DNA from: Pseudomonas sp.
GTDB lineage: Bacteria; Pseudomonadota; Gammaproteobacteria; Pseudomonadales; Pseudomonadaceae
Direction: 5' to 3'
DNA length: 64,000 nt
Assembly: GCF_017744435.1 (NCBI RefSeq)
Contig: NZ_JAGIBG010000002.1
Coordinates: forward strand, 1 to 64,000
Positions within the stretch are counted from its first letter, which is position 1; each line of letters begins with the position of its first letter. Both the position numbers and the translations under genes were made by a program. Below are positions 61,715 to 64,000 of this stretch, piece after piece. The notes beneath the pieces are model-generated. The model ran no database searches, had not been told where the DNA came from, and saw nothing but the letters and a program-made list of their open reading frames with translations.

Positions 61715-62461
61715 ATGGTTAAGCCTTTTACTTATATTGCTTATGGATATAGCAATAGCGCCCTTCGGAGACTTTCACAGTTCGGTTTCAACGGGCAAAA
61801 AATCGACGCGCTCACTGGCTTGTATTTACTAGGCAACGGCTACAGGGCCTATAACCCGATACTAATGCGCTTTCACTCTTCGGACAGCATGAGCCCCTTC
61901 GGCGCAGGTGGCTTAAATGCATACGCTTATTGTTCTGGAGATCCGGCCAATGCTAGCGACCCTGGCGGGCATTGGACGCTGAGAAGATACAACTCGATGC
62001 CGTCTCTTCGCCCCCGCCCACAGCCGCGAAGAAACTCAATGCCAGATCTGCGAGGGCAACCAGCAGGACTAGAGAGGGTTTCACACCTTCCAGCTATGGA
62101 TAACATCCTCTCCCGCCTGGGTAACGCAGATCTCATGAACTTGTCCCAGACATCCAAAACACTCGCGCGAGCAGTCGGTCATCGTTCTTCAAACAGGGCA
62201 AGCAAGCTCTCCGGTTCCATGGAGCTTCTTGCCGCCGCAGAGGGCAACCATGAAGGTGTTTTGCCTAAAGACGCATTGGCAAGAGCCGAGCATCTTCACC
62301 CTCATTACCGAGGTGGCCCAAAAGAACTTATGCGTATGTGGCAAGGTTCGCGGCAGGCAGACTCTTATGAAGATCCCTCTCCTGCATCGGCAATCGTAGG
62401 TCCTGGCGGGGTTCTGGGCATCAGACAAGGCCAGCAAACACAATGGCTATCACCACGTTGA
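61715..62461 (+). CDS. Orphan RHS-core protein with F-box-like C-terminus (candidate effector)
   Basis: This 248-aa protein begins with the end of an RHS repeat core: FGFNGQKIDALTGLYLLGNGYRAYNPILMRF (residues 23-53), then SPFGAGGLNAYAYCSGDPANASDPGGHW (60-87), the usual junction to a variable toxin. The C-terminal 160 residues carry two RxxSxP motifs (RYNSMP 91-96; RRNSMP 105-110) and at about 123-156 an F-box-like helix set, LPAMDNILSRLGNADL then MNLSQTSKTLARAV. The tail has HLHPHYRGG. There are no long repeats, so it is an orphan tip module of the type common in pseudomonads. Base composition is AT-richer than its neighbours. No immunity gene is seen. Confidence 0.85.
   Translation: MVKPFTYIAYGYSNSALRRLSQFGFNGQKIDALTGLYLLGNGYRAYNPILMRFHSSDSMSPFGAGGLNAYAYCSGDPANASDPGGHWTLRRYNSMPSLRPRPQPRRNSMPDLRGQPAGLERVSHLPAMDNILSRLGNADLMNLSQTSKTLARAVGHRSSNRASKLSGSMELLAAAEGNHEGVLPKDALARAEHLHPHYRGGPKELMRMWQGSRQADSYEDPSPASAIVGPGGVLGIRQGQQTQWLSPR
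62084..62179 (+). other. F-box-like motif within the RHS protein
   Basis: Residues 124-155 fit the F-box pattern LP-x5-IL-x2-L-x3-DL-x2-L-x3-SK: Leu125, Pro126, Ile131, Leu132, Leu135, Asp139, Leu140, Leu143, Ser147, Lys148. In eukaryotes this motif binds Skp1. The match is by eye. Confidence 0.6.
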
Positions 62462-62480
62462 TGTAAGCCCATCCGAAATG

Positions 62481-62515
62481 AAAAAGCCCCGGTTTTCACG
62501 AACCGGGGCTTTTTC
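62481..62515. terminator. Bidirectional terminator between the RHS gene and groEL
   Basis: AAAAAGCCCCGGTT-TTCACG-AACCGGGGCTTTTT, with A- and T-runs on both sides, 20 bases after the RHS stop and 24 bases after the groEL stop. Confidence 0.94.
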
Positions 62516-62538
62516 TTGGTGCAGGGGGTAAGGCTGGC

Positions 62539-64000
<1,462 letters not shown>

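Noticed and set aside
62189..62443. An 84-codon minus-strand frame inside the RHS gene
   Set aside because: Antisense to the RHS C-terminus, no ribosome site, unusual Cys-rich composition; no support for an immunity gene.

Overview
The window is chromosomal DNA from a fluorescent Pseudomonas, most likely of the P. putida group. The evidence is dense GC-rich coding sequence, more than a dozen paired REP-type palindromes between genes, a pcaRKFTBDC beta-ketoadipate cluster, turA, bifA and colRS, and a gene order from purU to groEL that matches my memory of the P. aeruginosa purU-mvaT-sbcB ... sodB-bifA ... colSR ... groEL block. No tRNA, rRNA, CRISPR array or transposase gene was found.

Region 1 (1-12 kb) handles aromatic compounds. 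It holds an OprD-type porin, a LysR regulator, a DUF962 membrane protein and the cluster pcaR, pcaK, pcaF, pcaT, pcaB, pcaD, pcaC on the minus strand. Copies of the PcaR operator (GTTCGATAATCGCAC and variants) lie before pcaR, pcaK, pcaF and the porin, so uptake across both membranes, the lower protocatechuate pathway and the regulator look like one regulon. The window begins with a nearly perfect 93-bp inverted repeat that carries a mirror copy of the porin operator. A possible small RNA lies between pcaR and a 66-aa gene.

Region 2 (12-31 kb) is mostly housekeeping: phosphate transporter PitA, a HerA-like ATPase, a chemoreceptor resembling McpG, a three-gene envelope set (glycosyltransferase, polysaccharide deacetylase, flippase-like protein), PurU, the H-NS-type silencer TurA, exonuclease I, a PilZ protein, pyruvate kinase, a ferredoxin reductase-like protein and class I fumarase.

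Region 3 (29-47 kb) holds a nitrilase and an acetyltransferase, a DJ-1 protein, a beta-lactamase-fold/YceI/cardiolipin synthase operon, the ornithine-lipid genes olsBA, acpH, an ArsR-xenB pair with repeated operator palindromes, the argP-argO/lysE divergent pair, sodB and bifA.

Region 4 (47-61.4 kb) is envelope and metal related: an imelysin / di-heme oxidase / imelysin / DUF1513 operon, the mexVW-like RND pump, a methyltransferase-inaA-small protein operon, the colRS metal-sensing system and a PAP2 phosphatase. ColR-like boxes lie before the PAP2 gene and the methyltransferase operon.

Region 5 (61.4-64 kb) is the clearest accessory spot. A 248-aa orphan RHS-core protein, in AT-richer DNA, lies between the true 3' end of groEL and a decayed duplicate of the groEL tail with its terminator. 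Its variable C-terminus carries a convincing F-box-like motif and two RxxSxP motifs, and no immunity gene is apparent. I consider this the most novel object in the window: a candidate eukaryote-directed RHS effector cassette inserted at the groEL 3' end. The rest of groEL runs off the right edge.
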